A stretch of DNA of 64,000 nt from Ampelomyces quisqualis (taxonomy: Eukaryota; Ascomycota; Dothideomycetes; Pleosporales; Phaeosphaeriaceae), in contig JAGTXZ010000014.1 in the NCBI GenBank assembly GCA_018398575.1, forward strand, positions 248,001-312,000, in the 5' to 3' direction. Positions 9,255 through 19,559 of this stretch are shown piece by piece. The notes beneath the pieces are model-generated. The model was not told where the DNA came from. It ran no database searches and saw nothing but the letters and a program-made list of their open reading frames with translations. Every line of letters begins with the position of its first letter. Positions within the stretch are counted from its first letter, which is position 1. The position numbers were made by a program, and so were the translations under genes.

Positions 9255-12200
9255 ATGGCACCCGCTTCCTCTGCCGACGGCTCCTGCACCCCGCTCGCCG
9301 ACTATTTCTTCATCTCGGGCGTCGAGTCGTCGCAGGTGTACGACGAGCGCGCCCAGCCAAATGGCGTCAATCTCAGCACCTCCCCGCTGGCCTCTCCGCC
9401 CGTCGACGAGACCATTGAGGAGGACCGCGCCCTCGAGACGGACGCCATCAGGCCGACGTCGCAAGAGGGCCTGCCTAACGGCGATGGTAATAGGCGGCGG
9501 TCGCGCCGCATGAGCGACCACCGTACGTCGGTCGGCACAATCATTGGCCCAGACGCAAAGCACACAGCCAGTAATCGCAGCAGCACCACCACCATCAGAG
9601 GCGTCCAGCTGCTCAGCGGCTCTGGCCTCAGCGAACAAGACTTTGAGAATGCCCTGCGCAAGTTCGCGTCTGAGCGGGACAATTTTCTCGAGGAGATTCA
9701 GTTTACTGCTGGCGTCGCGCAACAGAGCCGCCCCACTCCCACCAGACCGCGACCGCGACCGCAGCGGGTGCAGCAGGCGGGCACCGATGAGGGCGTCGGA
9801 AATCTCAGATCCGGGGTTGGTAGCATCAGGCGACGCATCTCAACTATGCAAAGCAGCCTGAAGCGACAGTCTTCGGTTGCGCGACAATGTACGTGCAACA
9901 TTTGAGAAATCGTCCTTGTCCAGCGCGAGGCTGCATCACTTCCTCAAATGGCCTTCTATTTGATGGACCGTTTACTGACATGGGTGTAGCATCCAGTCGA
10001 ACTTCCAAGCGCATGTCTGGATATAATTCAGTGATTCCCGTGCCGCAACCTTTCACGCCGGAGCCGAACATGCACCCTCTCCTACGCCGCTACGAGCCCG
10101 TCCTCCTCGACCGCTATCCACCGAAGGACATGGTCGAAGAGCTGAAAAGACGAAACCCGTTCCCGGACTATGTTCCCATGTTTGCTTTCCCCGATGATGT
10201 GAGCGTCGTGTCCTCTGATGAGCGCCCAAAAACCCAGTGGCACGGGTTTGCCATGACCAACGGCGACGGCACCAAGCTCTACGGCATTTGTGTCGTTGTC
10301 TGGCTACCATTGAATGCCACAGCTGCCGAGGGGCTCGAGCGTCAGTGCGAGGAATGGCGCAGAGTACACATGAACCCTGAAGAGCGGGAACTGGCGAGCA
10401 GTTTGGGAGAGCGTCTTGCTCTGGAACGGGCTAAACTATCACAGCTTCTGACACAGCTCCCAGCGGTCGCACCCGAATCTAAGGAGCGCGAAGACTTGGA
10501 AGACCAGATCGGCGCAGTCGAGGAAAAGATCCAACTCATGACAGACCTCCTTCGTCCCGTGAGACACGGAGCAGCTTCCAAGATTGAAGGTCTTACCGAT
10601 GGAGAGACCGGACTCTGGATTCCACGTGCCTACGGAGTCATGGGTAGGGATGCCAGTCTGACACCATTCTGGAAGGAATGGTTGAAGGCTGTCGTTGTTC
10701 CCATGACAAATGGTGCCATTCTGCGGGTGCCTGCAAGCTCTCCACGAATTGGTATGTGGCAGCCGCTCGAACGATATGTTGTCAATCTTTGCGCCGAGGC
10801 TCCTAGTCCGATCACCTCGATCACCCAGGTTGAGTTGGCAGTCCGAGAACTGCGCATGTACGCTCGAAAAGAGGCGGTGAATGAGATTCCCGGCTCACGT
10901 AACATCGACATCTACGCCCTCTTCCGGTGCCTATCGATCCCGAATATTGTCACACTTTTCGAGTTTGTGCTCTCCGAATCGAGAATCATTTTGCTCTCGT
11001 CTCACACAGCCATGCTCCATCTAGCAAGTATGGCTATCACAAATTTGCTATACCCTTTCCAGTGGGCCGGTGTTTTCATTCCAATCTTGCCCGCCCGCCT
11101 AGTCCAGACCATCGAGGCACCTTGTCCCTATATCGTCGGAATCGAGCGTCGTTATGAGCCAGCCGATTATCCCGAAGACGAGTATGTGCTTGTTGACCTG
11201 GATAACGACTCGATTGTCTCGAATGGTCCTCCACCTCCAGCTTTGCCCCGTCAGCAGCGACGGAAATTGACCACTCTTCTCCAGTACTCTGCTCCTCACC
11301 ATACTCGATTTGGAGTCCCTACTGGACCTCCTGTATATGCCGTAGAAGCTTACCCCTACGACACATTCAGCTCCGAGAACGCAGGAGTCTTCTCCCATAA
11401 AGCACATCCTTCTAAAATACAAACCTATGTCGGTCTCAACTCAACATCTTTTGGTTCTTTTGGCGGCCCACCCAGCTCCAAACCATTGATTCACAACGCA
11501 TTCTTACAATCGAGTGCTTCTAGTCGTGGCAATGACCGGCCAACAACAGCCACCACGGTCAAGACGTACGGTTCCCCTCCATCTCCTAAGATATCACCGG
11601 TGTCAACAGTTTTCCCACCGCTGCCGAGCACGCCCATATCTCGCAGCGATTCTGGGTATGCCTTGCAGGTCAAGCAACTTCGAGAGAAGCGATCGGGTCA
11701 CTTCGAAACATCTTCTCGCCGGAGTTCTTCGTTTGGTTTCGAACGTGTACCACCGCTCCGTAGGCCTAGCCAACCATTCCTCGGGCATGCTCCTAGCGCC
11801 TCAACATCCTCGCTGGGCCACGAATTGCGCGCTACATCGTCGTATGCACCCTCGGTCTATGCACAATCTACTTTGGCCGCCTCGACCATCATGCCTGGCA
11901 TGGCAATGCAACCCGTACGTAACACGGCAACGACGCAATGGCAAGAAGGCCACTGCTTGCAGTGGAGGCCCCACGAGGATAAGGCGGTTTGCTCGATCTG
12001 TGAGGACAAGTCTGACGACGGCATGTACCGTTGTACTGGTAAGTTTTCTGTTAATGCGGTCAAGATTTCATCTAACCTGTCCTAGGCTGCACAACATATG
12101 CCCATGGCAAATGCGTAGACAGCATCTGCATCGTCTGTCCCACAGCGTTCCGACCAGACCAGGTTCGTGCATCGTTTGTCCGATGCTTCGCTAGCCTATT

Positions 12201-12765
12201 GTATATGTACCGCCGCTTCATGGTTCCTGCGACTGGTGAGCGTAAGAAGGCCGGTATGGTGTATCAATTCAGGATGGAGGAGTTTATGAAAAGCCAACCT
12301 ACCGAGAACATGCAGTACCTGGCCACTCTGCAACAAACACAGGGTATGTACATGTACTTTACACCTATTAATGATTTGTGCTAACGTCAAGCAGGATTCA
12401 ATGAGTTCATTCACGAGCGTGAGAGCAAGCGCGCAGACGATCCTGCTATCAGACTCTTCGACGAAGTCATTGTCGCAAAGCGGAATCGAGGCAAATCGTC
12501 GTTCTTCCACAAATCAAAAGCAGACTTCCTTTCCGACACCACCGACCACCTATGGCGCACCGCATCCGCCACACCACCTAACTCCCGCTTCCCGGGCGAT
12601 TATCGTGCTGTAATCAGCCGCGTTCCTTCCAAGCTCGACCCAAGGCTCATGAAAGAACCGCGTGTTATCCAAGGCGTTCCGCGCATCCCTGTGGCAAAAG
12701 CTCGCCGCAAACCTATTCCTTCCATGCTGGGACCGAACGGTACTACGCAACTACACACATCTTGA
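9255..12765 (+). CDS. DENN (AEX-3) domain protein with a zinc-binding C1-like motif
   Basis: DENN proteins act as exchange factors for Rab GTPases in membrane traffic. Model: join(9255..9888,9990..12038,12086..12343,12395..12765), 1103 aa. Order: Ser/Thr-rich N-terminus; uDENN at ~250-325 (DRYPPKDMVEELK...WHGFAMTNGDG); a Glu/Leu-rich coiled segment; core DENN at ~515-605 (YALFRCLSIPNIVTLFEF, SRIILLSSHTAMLHLASM, YPFQWAGVFIPILP); a ~260-residue Ser/Pro-rich linker; a Cys/His cluster at ~866-915 (HCLQW...CSIC...YRCTGCTTYAHGKC...CIVC) resembling a C1/PHD finger; and a dDENN-like helical end (VRASFVRCFASLLYMYRRFM). The finger is completed only across intron 2. The Rab partner cannot be told from sequence. 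Confidence 0.9.
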
Positions 12766-13673
12766 ATACTCCTATCACGATACCAATCTTTTCACGACGA
12801 ATCCGAACAATGAGCTAGCATCTACTTCTACCCTCTCTTCAAGCCTCTCCCTCCATGTCATTTCTCGCATTGTAACATACTAGCGTCGGAGTTATGCGGC
12901 GCATGAACGAAAACAGTGCAGTTTTCCTCGTGTCCTTTTTTTCCTCTCTCCCACCGCGCCTGTCCTGCCTAGGCAAAAGGAGCATAGAGACCTGTGTCTT
13001 TTCTGGTCAAAAGCACACTTTTACCCCTCACATTTGTGCGCAACTTTGGGCTTTACACATGGCGCGCGGGAGGACATGGGAAGGGCAAAAAATGCTGTCC
13101 TTCGCAAGATTGCGCGGCAACGATTGCGAGTCTGATGTTTCTATCGTACGCTTTTCTTTTTGCATACTTGAGAAGACGAGGAAAGGCAGCGAAGCGGAGG
13201 GGAGTGGCGAATATAACTTATATTTGTAATGCATACACATTTTGAATTTGACTGGCAGTTGTGCTTCCTTGACGGAGGCGACGCGACCTTGACGCACTTC
13301 GGATGTCGTGATGAGATGGTACTTCAAGAGGCAATGTTGTGTTCGCATCCAGTTGCAGCGCACTCCTACCGAATCCTTCTCTGGACTCTACAAACCCACC
13401 CATTGTGAACAGAAACTATGTACCACCGAACAATCATTCGGCGCACAAGCCAACATCCCAATTCGCCCTAGCCTGCCCCCTCTCCCGAATCACATGCTAC
13501 ACATGCATGTACCCCTCCCTTCCCCCACCTCCCAGCCCCGCTACTGCTAAAAATCTTTTCCCTTCACCCGTCAACCCCCTAGGAGGACTCCCGCATGCCC
13601 TCTTCCCTCTCCCATCTGAAATTCATGCTGAAACTATATTTTTCAATCCGCAGGGTCGTCATGAATTCAATCA
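12766..13673. other. intergenic between the DENN gene and tRNA-Leu
   Basis: This holds the DENN 3' region and the upstream flank of the tRNA. A TATA-like stretch CTATATTTTT (13635-13644) lies about 30-40 bp before the tRNA 5' end, a position typical of TATA elements at Pol III genes in some fungi. No other gene seen. Confidence 0.5.
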
Positions 13674-13811
13674 GGCAAGATGGCCGAGCGGTCTAAGGCG
13701 CTAGCTTCAGGTGCTAGTAGAGTAATCTGCGTGGGTGTATGTGTGGCCATTCGTTCGTGAGACTGAGGGTAGTGTGCTAACGAACACGACAGTCGAATCC
13801 CACTCTTGTCA
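13674..13811 (+). tRNA. tRNA-Leu(CAG), interrupted in the T-loop
   Basis: The cloverleaf reads directly. The acceptor stem is GGCAAGA (13674-13680) paired with TCTTGTC (13804-13810), with discriminator A13811. U8 is followed by the D-arm GCC/GGC. The anticodon stem is CTAGC/GCTAG around loop TTCAGGT, with anticodon CAG at 13708-13710. A long variable arm is present, as expected for leucine. The T-stem halves GTGGG (13731-13735) and CCCAC (13799-13803) are perfectly complementary but separated by a 56-nt insertion after T54. Without the insertion the T-loop is the standard TTCGAAT. There is no insertion at the usual position 37/38. The A box is intact and the B box is split. Confidence 0.88.
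13737..13792 (+). other. spliceosomal-type intron inside the tRNA-Leu T-loop
   Basis: The 56-nt insertion begins GTATGT (13737-13742), contains TGCTAAC (13775-13781) with the branch A 12 nt before the end, and stops in CAG (13790-13792). Removing exactly GT...AG restores a perfect T-arm and B box, and no other boundary does. These are the signals of the protein-gene introns in this window. They are not the anticodon-loop context recognised by the tRNA splicing endonuclease. That it is spliced is an inference. Confidence 0.75.
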
Positions 13812-13828
13812 TCATGCGAGAATATTTC

Positions 13829-13846
13829 TTTTTGGACTTTTTTTTT
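13829..13846 (+). terminator. T-run terminators of RNA polymerase III
   Basis: A T5 run (13829-13833) and a T9 run (13838-13846) lie 18 and 27 nt after the tRNA 3' end, the normal arrangement for Pol III termination. Confidence 0.65.
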
Positions 13847-14642
13847 GGGCTGCGTACTGATAGGATGGGATTAGATAGTACTTTGTAGGTGGTAGATAGA
13901 CGGTGATTTCGGTCTAGATATGATTAGGCCTTGATTTTGGGTATGAGTGAGGGAGGCTTGGGGTTGGAAGATTTCAAGCCATGGTTTTTGGTGATTTTAG
14001 TTGGGTTCACAAGGTTTCTGGCTAGGGAAAGCAGTTGTGTTCGAATGCCTGCTGCGGAAGGGTTTTACTGCTTGTCTTGACATTATTATTCTTATCACTA
14101 TTTTGTCCGTCGCGATATTCGTCATCAACGTTGGCTAATTGCACACGCAACTCCTTTTCGTTGCAAGCTTTCCTCAGCCGCACGCTACGCTGCGTATTGG
14201 CTCCGCTAGTGCTGCCTAGAATAGCCTTGTTTCCAGGGACTTCCTACAAGCTTCTCTAGCGTAGAGGAGCTTGTTCGCAAAAGCTTAGCCGGGTGTTGCT
14301 TGATTGGGCTTGCTTTTCTGGAAGCTAGGCAGATGCGGGGGGCAAGAGACGTGGTCTGACAGATGGCGGTAGTTGGCGGTGGTAGCAGCGTCGGAACGGA
14401 AAGGAGGTGTGTTGAGTTCACACCAAATACGAATATAAGTACGGGTAGGTCGGTGGATGTGTTTCCACGTTGTTTGTTTTCCCCTTTCAACCAAGCTTTT
14501 CTGTTCAGATTGTTCTGTCTGTCGCTACATCACACACACACACGTCACACAAATACACACCCATACCTCAGTCTCTCTCTCTCGCTATCTCTCTCCCTAT
14601 CGTCCAAGAACTCTTTCTCGCACAAACTGCAATACATCCAGA
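13847..14642. other. upstream region of the small secreted protein gene
   Basis: No gene recognised. The last ~110 bp are a CA- and CT-rich tract (near 14529-14610) directly before the start codon, typical of a pyrimidine-rich fungal promoter and leader. Confidence 0.5.
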
Positions 14643-14936
14643 ATGCGTCTCTCCCTTTTCACGCCCGTCTTCCTCGCCCTCACAGCTACCTCCCTCGCCG
14701 CCCCCGTCGACGACTGCACCGCCCTGAAATCCCTCGCCATCCTGCCCGGCGCGAAAATGTTCTGCGCAGAGAAATTCCCTGCTGCGACAAGCGCACCCGC
14801 CGTCGACGGCACGCCCAAGAACAATGCGAAGCGCTTCAAGGAGGATAATGAGAGGGTTGTGAGGGTTCTAGGTGGGATGCCGGAACAGAGGCAGAAGGCG
14901 TTTTGTGCGTGTTATCCGGCTGCTAAGGAGGCGTAG
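14643..14936 (+). CDS. small secreted cysteine-containing protein (effector-like)
   Basis: A single-exon gene of 97 aa. Residues 1-20 (MRLSLFTPVFLALTATSLAA) form a clear signal peptide with an A-x-A type end before PVDD. The mature protein has four cysteines (in DDC, MFC and the pair CAC), enough for two disulfides, and no recognisable domain. It is the last gene before the mutated repeat block, about 430 bp from its edge; small secreted proteins at such borders are often effectors in plant-associated fungi, but nothing in the sequence proves a role. The ATG is supported by the leader composition and the signal peptide. Confidence 0.75.
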   Translation: MRLSLFTPVFLALTATSLAAPVDDCTALKSLAILPGAKMFCAEKFPAATSAPAVDGTPKNNAKRFKEDNERVVRVLGGMPEQRQKAFCACYPAAKEA

Positions 14937-15360
14937 AGGAGAAGAAGCGGGTGGTTATGGAAAAGTCGGCAGAGGTTATCGTGGGTTGGTTGAGCGTAGA
15001 CCGTAGGGAAGTTGGATGTTAGCATCGTTCTTGCTCTGGTTTCTGCTCTGATGTCGGGGGGCTGTTGTATAGCAGCGGCCAAGAGTATCCATGTTCGACG
15101 GGTTCTGATGTTCAGCTGAGGAACGCCATATGCGCTCAAGAAATCAATATGTGCACGCAAACAGGTGTTTTACACTACACCTTGATACTTGTTCAGATCC
15201 AGAACTTTCGTTGATTTGTTGACCTTGCTGCTACAGAGTGCTATATCTTGAAAGAATGCTGATCGTGATTGCATTCTTTCGTGCACTAATCTATCCTGCT
15301 AAATTGAACGCTGCTACGATCCCGAATTTTATAAAAGTCTGTCAGTTCGTAAACGGTCAC
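14937..15360. other. border between normal DNA and the mutated repeat block
   Basis: Composition changes from normal at the left to AT-rich at ~15360. Trinucleotides such as CGA and TCA are still common here and nearly vanish after 15360. No gene seen. Confidence 0.6.
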
Positions 15361-18300
15361 TAAAGTAGGGCTGCGCAGCAGCTATTCTATAATCTTAATT
15401 ATTTATTTTTTTTGCAAGGCAAGCCTTGTAAGCGATACTGCTCTTATAGCTAGTTATTAATCTCCCTCCCTAATTGTAACTGCCCTGCGTTCTAGTTAAG
15501 TTGTTAACACTATTGCTAACACTGTGTCTGTTGTTACTAGTATTTGTTATAATAGCGTTGCTTGTAAATATGCTGCTAGGGATAGTTACAGTAGACTAAA
15601 CTAGATCAGAACGTAGGATAGGTATATCTATCTAACTTGCACGTCTAAGACTAAATAAAGATAGAGGAGGCATAAATAGCAACTTATCTTTGTTAATCTC
15701 TTAAACAACTTTAGCTTTATACTTAAATAGTTAACAGCGCTAGTAGTTAGTATTCTGCATAACAACAGTGTTACTTGCCTTTAACTTAAGATAATTGTAT
15801 CTACAGTTATTAGTTATATACAGAATAAAAAATAATATACAGTACATACCTAAACAGCTCTTTAAAGAGTAGTCTTTACAGTAATTGCACACAAGAGATA
15901 GCAACATATATTAAACTAGTAGCAAAATCCTGTTTACCTAACAAGTTAAGGACTGCCTAGTTAATAGAGATACCTTGTAACTTATGCACAGTAATAGCAT
16001 ATGCTAGAGTAATAGGAAACTAAGTACAGACACATGTAACTGTGCTATATACCTAGTTGTAAAAAGACTAGAATATAGAAACTAGCTTGTTGCTAGTCTC
16101 TAGGTTAAGAAGAAGCTCTAGTCTATTATAGTTGTTAAAGGCAATTAGCAATGTAAATAGGGCATTTTTCTTTAGATTAGTGCTAGCTTCTTACACAATA
16201 TTACGCAGCGTGCTAACAGCTCTATTAAATAATATATAATTAGCTTAGATATTCTCTTCTAGCATAACACAACAGTTAATAGACAGATGCAAATGCTTGT
16301 AAAGATTTCTAGCGTTATTAGTTAAGCTATTCTTAGCACTATAACTGCAGTAAGAGGCTTGCATAAGAAGAACAGAATTGTTTAACTTCTGTAGTTGCTA
16401 ATAGTTATAGCTATGTACTTCTTTGCAGTGTTAGTAAATATAGATAGCGTTATTAAATAGAGTAAGATCCTTATTTGTAAGAATTGCTTTTACCTGTATA
16501 CGCTCTAACAGAAGCTGCTAGTCTTTAACTATAGTCTTATTTATTTAAAGATTAGCAAGCACAAGGCAGAAATTAACAGCCTTGCAGTTAGCTTCTTATT
16601 AGCGCTTTACAACGTCTAAGGTAATAGTAGTGTTAAACAGATAATACAACCTCTAACTATTAATGTAGTTGCTGTTGTTAAACTTGCTAGCCTTTATGCT
16701 AAATAGTAGAGCAGCAGCAACAGGCAGTAACTAACAAAAGTCTCTAATTAAGAGTACACTTATACCTCTAAAGTCTTTATTGTTAGCCTTAATCTGCTAG
16801 AGGCAGTAGTTAATCTAAGACAACTAATTTAAACTTACTATGCTCTTTTTATTAACAATAAGGTAATAGATGTAGCAAAACTTAGCTTGTAAAGACGTAA
16901 GCATAGACAATAGCAAGTCCTAGTAACTACCTTTCTTAACTAGTAGCCTTAACAGCAAATAGAGAGTCTGTCTGCTAATGTTATAAGCAGCAACACTAGT
17001 TGGCGCAGCTTAAAGAACTAGAGATAGTTAACTAACATTCTAAGCCTGCTCTTTAAGGCTACAGCACATAGTGCAAACAATAGTAGTCTTTCTAGTGCTG
17101 CCTTTACCCTCTATTTAGACTAACAGAGGCTCTGTAGCGTAGCCTTTACACTAGTTCTAATAGTAATTAATAAAGAGCAAGTAGGCTTTTGCTTGCTTGC
17201 TCTTAAGCGCCTTAAATAGAATAATACTAGACGTAGATGCACCTAGGACTACAAGATAATTGTGCTTAATAGTCTTCTACTAGTTATAGCTAAGATTAGA
17301 ATAAGTGCTAACTTAGTTACTCTAGTTAACGTTATTAATATTACAGAACCTAAGATTGTCTTATAGATTAACATTCTCTCTAGTATTACAATTTGGCAAC
17401 TAGCAAGCAAGTTTAGCCTACTCTGCATCTATGTTATCTAGTATACTGTCTAGAGTTCTCTTGTAAACGTCTTCTTTAGAGGGTTAATTAAAGTTGTTAT
17501 CTATAAGACTATTATAAGGATAAGAATTACTACATAATGCCTTACACTTAGTATATACTTCTGCAAATAAGTTGTATAGATAGTTATAGATATTCTTAAG
17601 GTATAGCAGATCTGCAACATTATAAAATAGATAATGTAACATTAGCCTTGCTTAACTAAAGTTCTCTACATTCTTAGGCGAGTAACATAAGAAGTAAGTA
17701 AGGATTTAGTCTCTTGCAAGTAGTTAAAAGGAGTATAGCTTACTATAATTGTAACACTTTAAGAATGTAAAGAAGCTTACCTAATCTATATTAGAGCTGT
17801 CTCTACGTTTCTTATACTTTTCTAACAACAAAAGTTCTTGCTGTGTTTTCTTACCTTAAATGCAGTACAGATGCAAATGCTACTTCTCTAGTTAAAGATC
17901 TACACTAATAAAGGCGCGCAATAAATACTTTAGAAGCAGATTAAGAAGGTAGTAATATACTTCCTAAGCTAAATAGTTGCAGTCTCTAATAAGCTTGTTT
18001 ATTATCTTGGTTACTAAGGACTGCATAGGCTAGTTCTTGTTAATAAATAGAATTAACGTGCTAGCTAACTATTAATATAATAGAGACTTTTTCTTAGCTT
18101 TAGTTGCATACTTAACAATATAGTTAATAACAGCGCGCAGATTAGTGCAAGGAGAGACATTAGTATTTGCCTGCTACGCTATAGTAGTAAGTTAATTATA
18201 CTTGTTTACTATGCTGTTATTTTAAGCAGGATAGAACTAAGTCTACTCTTGCCTAGGAGTAGAATACTTGTTAAGCTTTGCTTAATCTTAAATTTAATCT

Positions 18301-19139
18301 AGCAGATAGAAGTAACACTCTTTATTACTAGTGTTCTTGTTCTAGCAAAGGCAGTACTTTGTGTTATAAATATAGAGTTATACTCTGTTTACAGCAGAAG
18401 ATAGGGTAATAGCGTTGTTTTCTATGTTAACACCTAGAACCTAAAGGATAAAAGGCTTAGTATAAGGACAAGCTCTAGTGTTAGGCTCTGAGTTAAATCT
18501 AGTAACATAAATACTCTAGAAACAGGCAAAGTACTCCTTTATCTTGTCTAATATGTTACTAGTAGCTTAAGGACTACTATTAGACTAATACAAACTATAG
18601 CTATGTGTGCTGCTGCAAGCTTGCTACTTGTAGCAATGCTAATAGTTAATAATGTTAAACTTTAGCTTAAGGACTTTGTTCTAAAAAGCTTGCAGACGCT
18701 GCATAAAATAATACGCTACAACAAGTAGATTGTTGCAAACAGCATCTTAAGCATAGTAAGCGCGCAAGGCAGAATCTACTACTAAATCTATCTATTAGTT
18801 GTATATTAGCAGCAAGCGTATTAGCAAATCCTAATAGTAATTAGCTGCGCTAAAGGTAACAAATAGTAAAGGACACTGTAGTTGTTAGACTATAGCTTTA
18901 ACCTGCTTTATCTTACCTGCCTAGTAAGGCTATAAGCTACGCAGCTTTAACAAGTAGCGTGTAATAGAGTTAATAAGCTGTTCTAAGTTGTTGCTATTAT
19001 TCTAGAATACCTAACAAAGGTTATTAATAGTAAGGTTCTGTGCTTCTAGGTGCAGCTTATTAACAAAGAAACCTGCCCTTAAGTTAATTAAAGTCTACAT
19101 TATAGTGTTAAACACTATATATCTCTATCTTTGTAAGGA
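15361..19139 (-). mobile_element. Helitron remnant, Rep and PIF1-like helicase part
   Basis: The minus strand, read through stops, gives Helitron protein motifs in order. Near 18840-18880 is a Helitron-N segment (CPLLFVTFSAANYYWDLL; the family has TFSAADxxWPDL). A Walker A-like motif (EGKGSTRKTTIV, from GxGGTGKT) lies at ~17080-17112. The last helicase motif (PITLAYAITVHKLQGISI) lies at ~15960-16016. Many codons are changed to stops, so the element is dead. The 3' terminus (CTRR with hairpin) could not be placed with confidence; a GC-rich inverted repeat lies near 15412-15430. Confidence 0.8.
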
Positions 19140-19419
19140 TGCTATAGCGTAGAGCTATTAGTTGCGTAGTAATGTACCTGCGCTACAACAACACTACTCT
19201 AGCGTCCTTACGCGTAGGACGTGCATAGCTGCCCTAGCGTCTTAATAGCACTACGCTAGCGCAGACCTAGTGCATTCTAGTTATAAAAACACGCGTCTAG
19301 TTATATCTACAAAAGAGTAGTTCTGTACTAAAGTAGTAGAACAGGAATTAACTTACTTTTACCTGTACTACTATTGTTATCCTGTAACTTTACTGCTATA
19401 TAAACCTTTTACAGTTTTA
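19140..19419 (+). repeat. 5' LTR of the Gypsy element
   Basis: 280 bp, aligned without gaps to 25853-26132. It begins TGCTATAGCG and ends in TTTTA, which fits an original TG...CA after C-to-T change. The differences from the 3' LTR are mostly transitions. Confidence 0.88.
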
Positions 19420-19559
19420 ATTCCTCTACTTTGCAAAAGGATAGCAGCCTAGTTACTTAATAATAATAGATTAGGATCTGCCTCTAAGCCTACTAGCTAA
19501 TCTATTAAGGGAAAACACCCCTAATAAGGAATTAATGCTTAGCCTAGGCAAACACTTAG

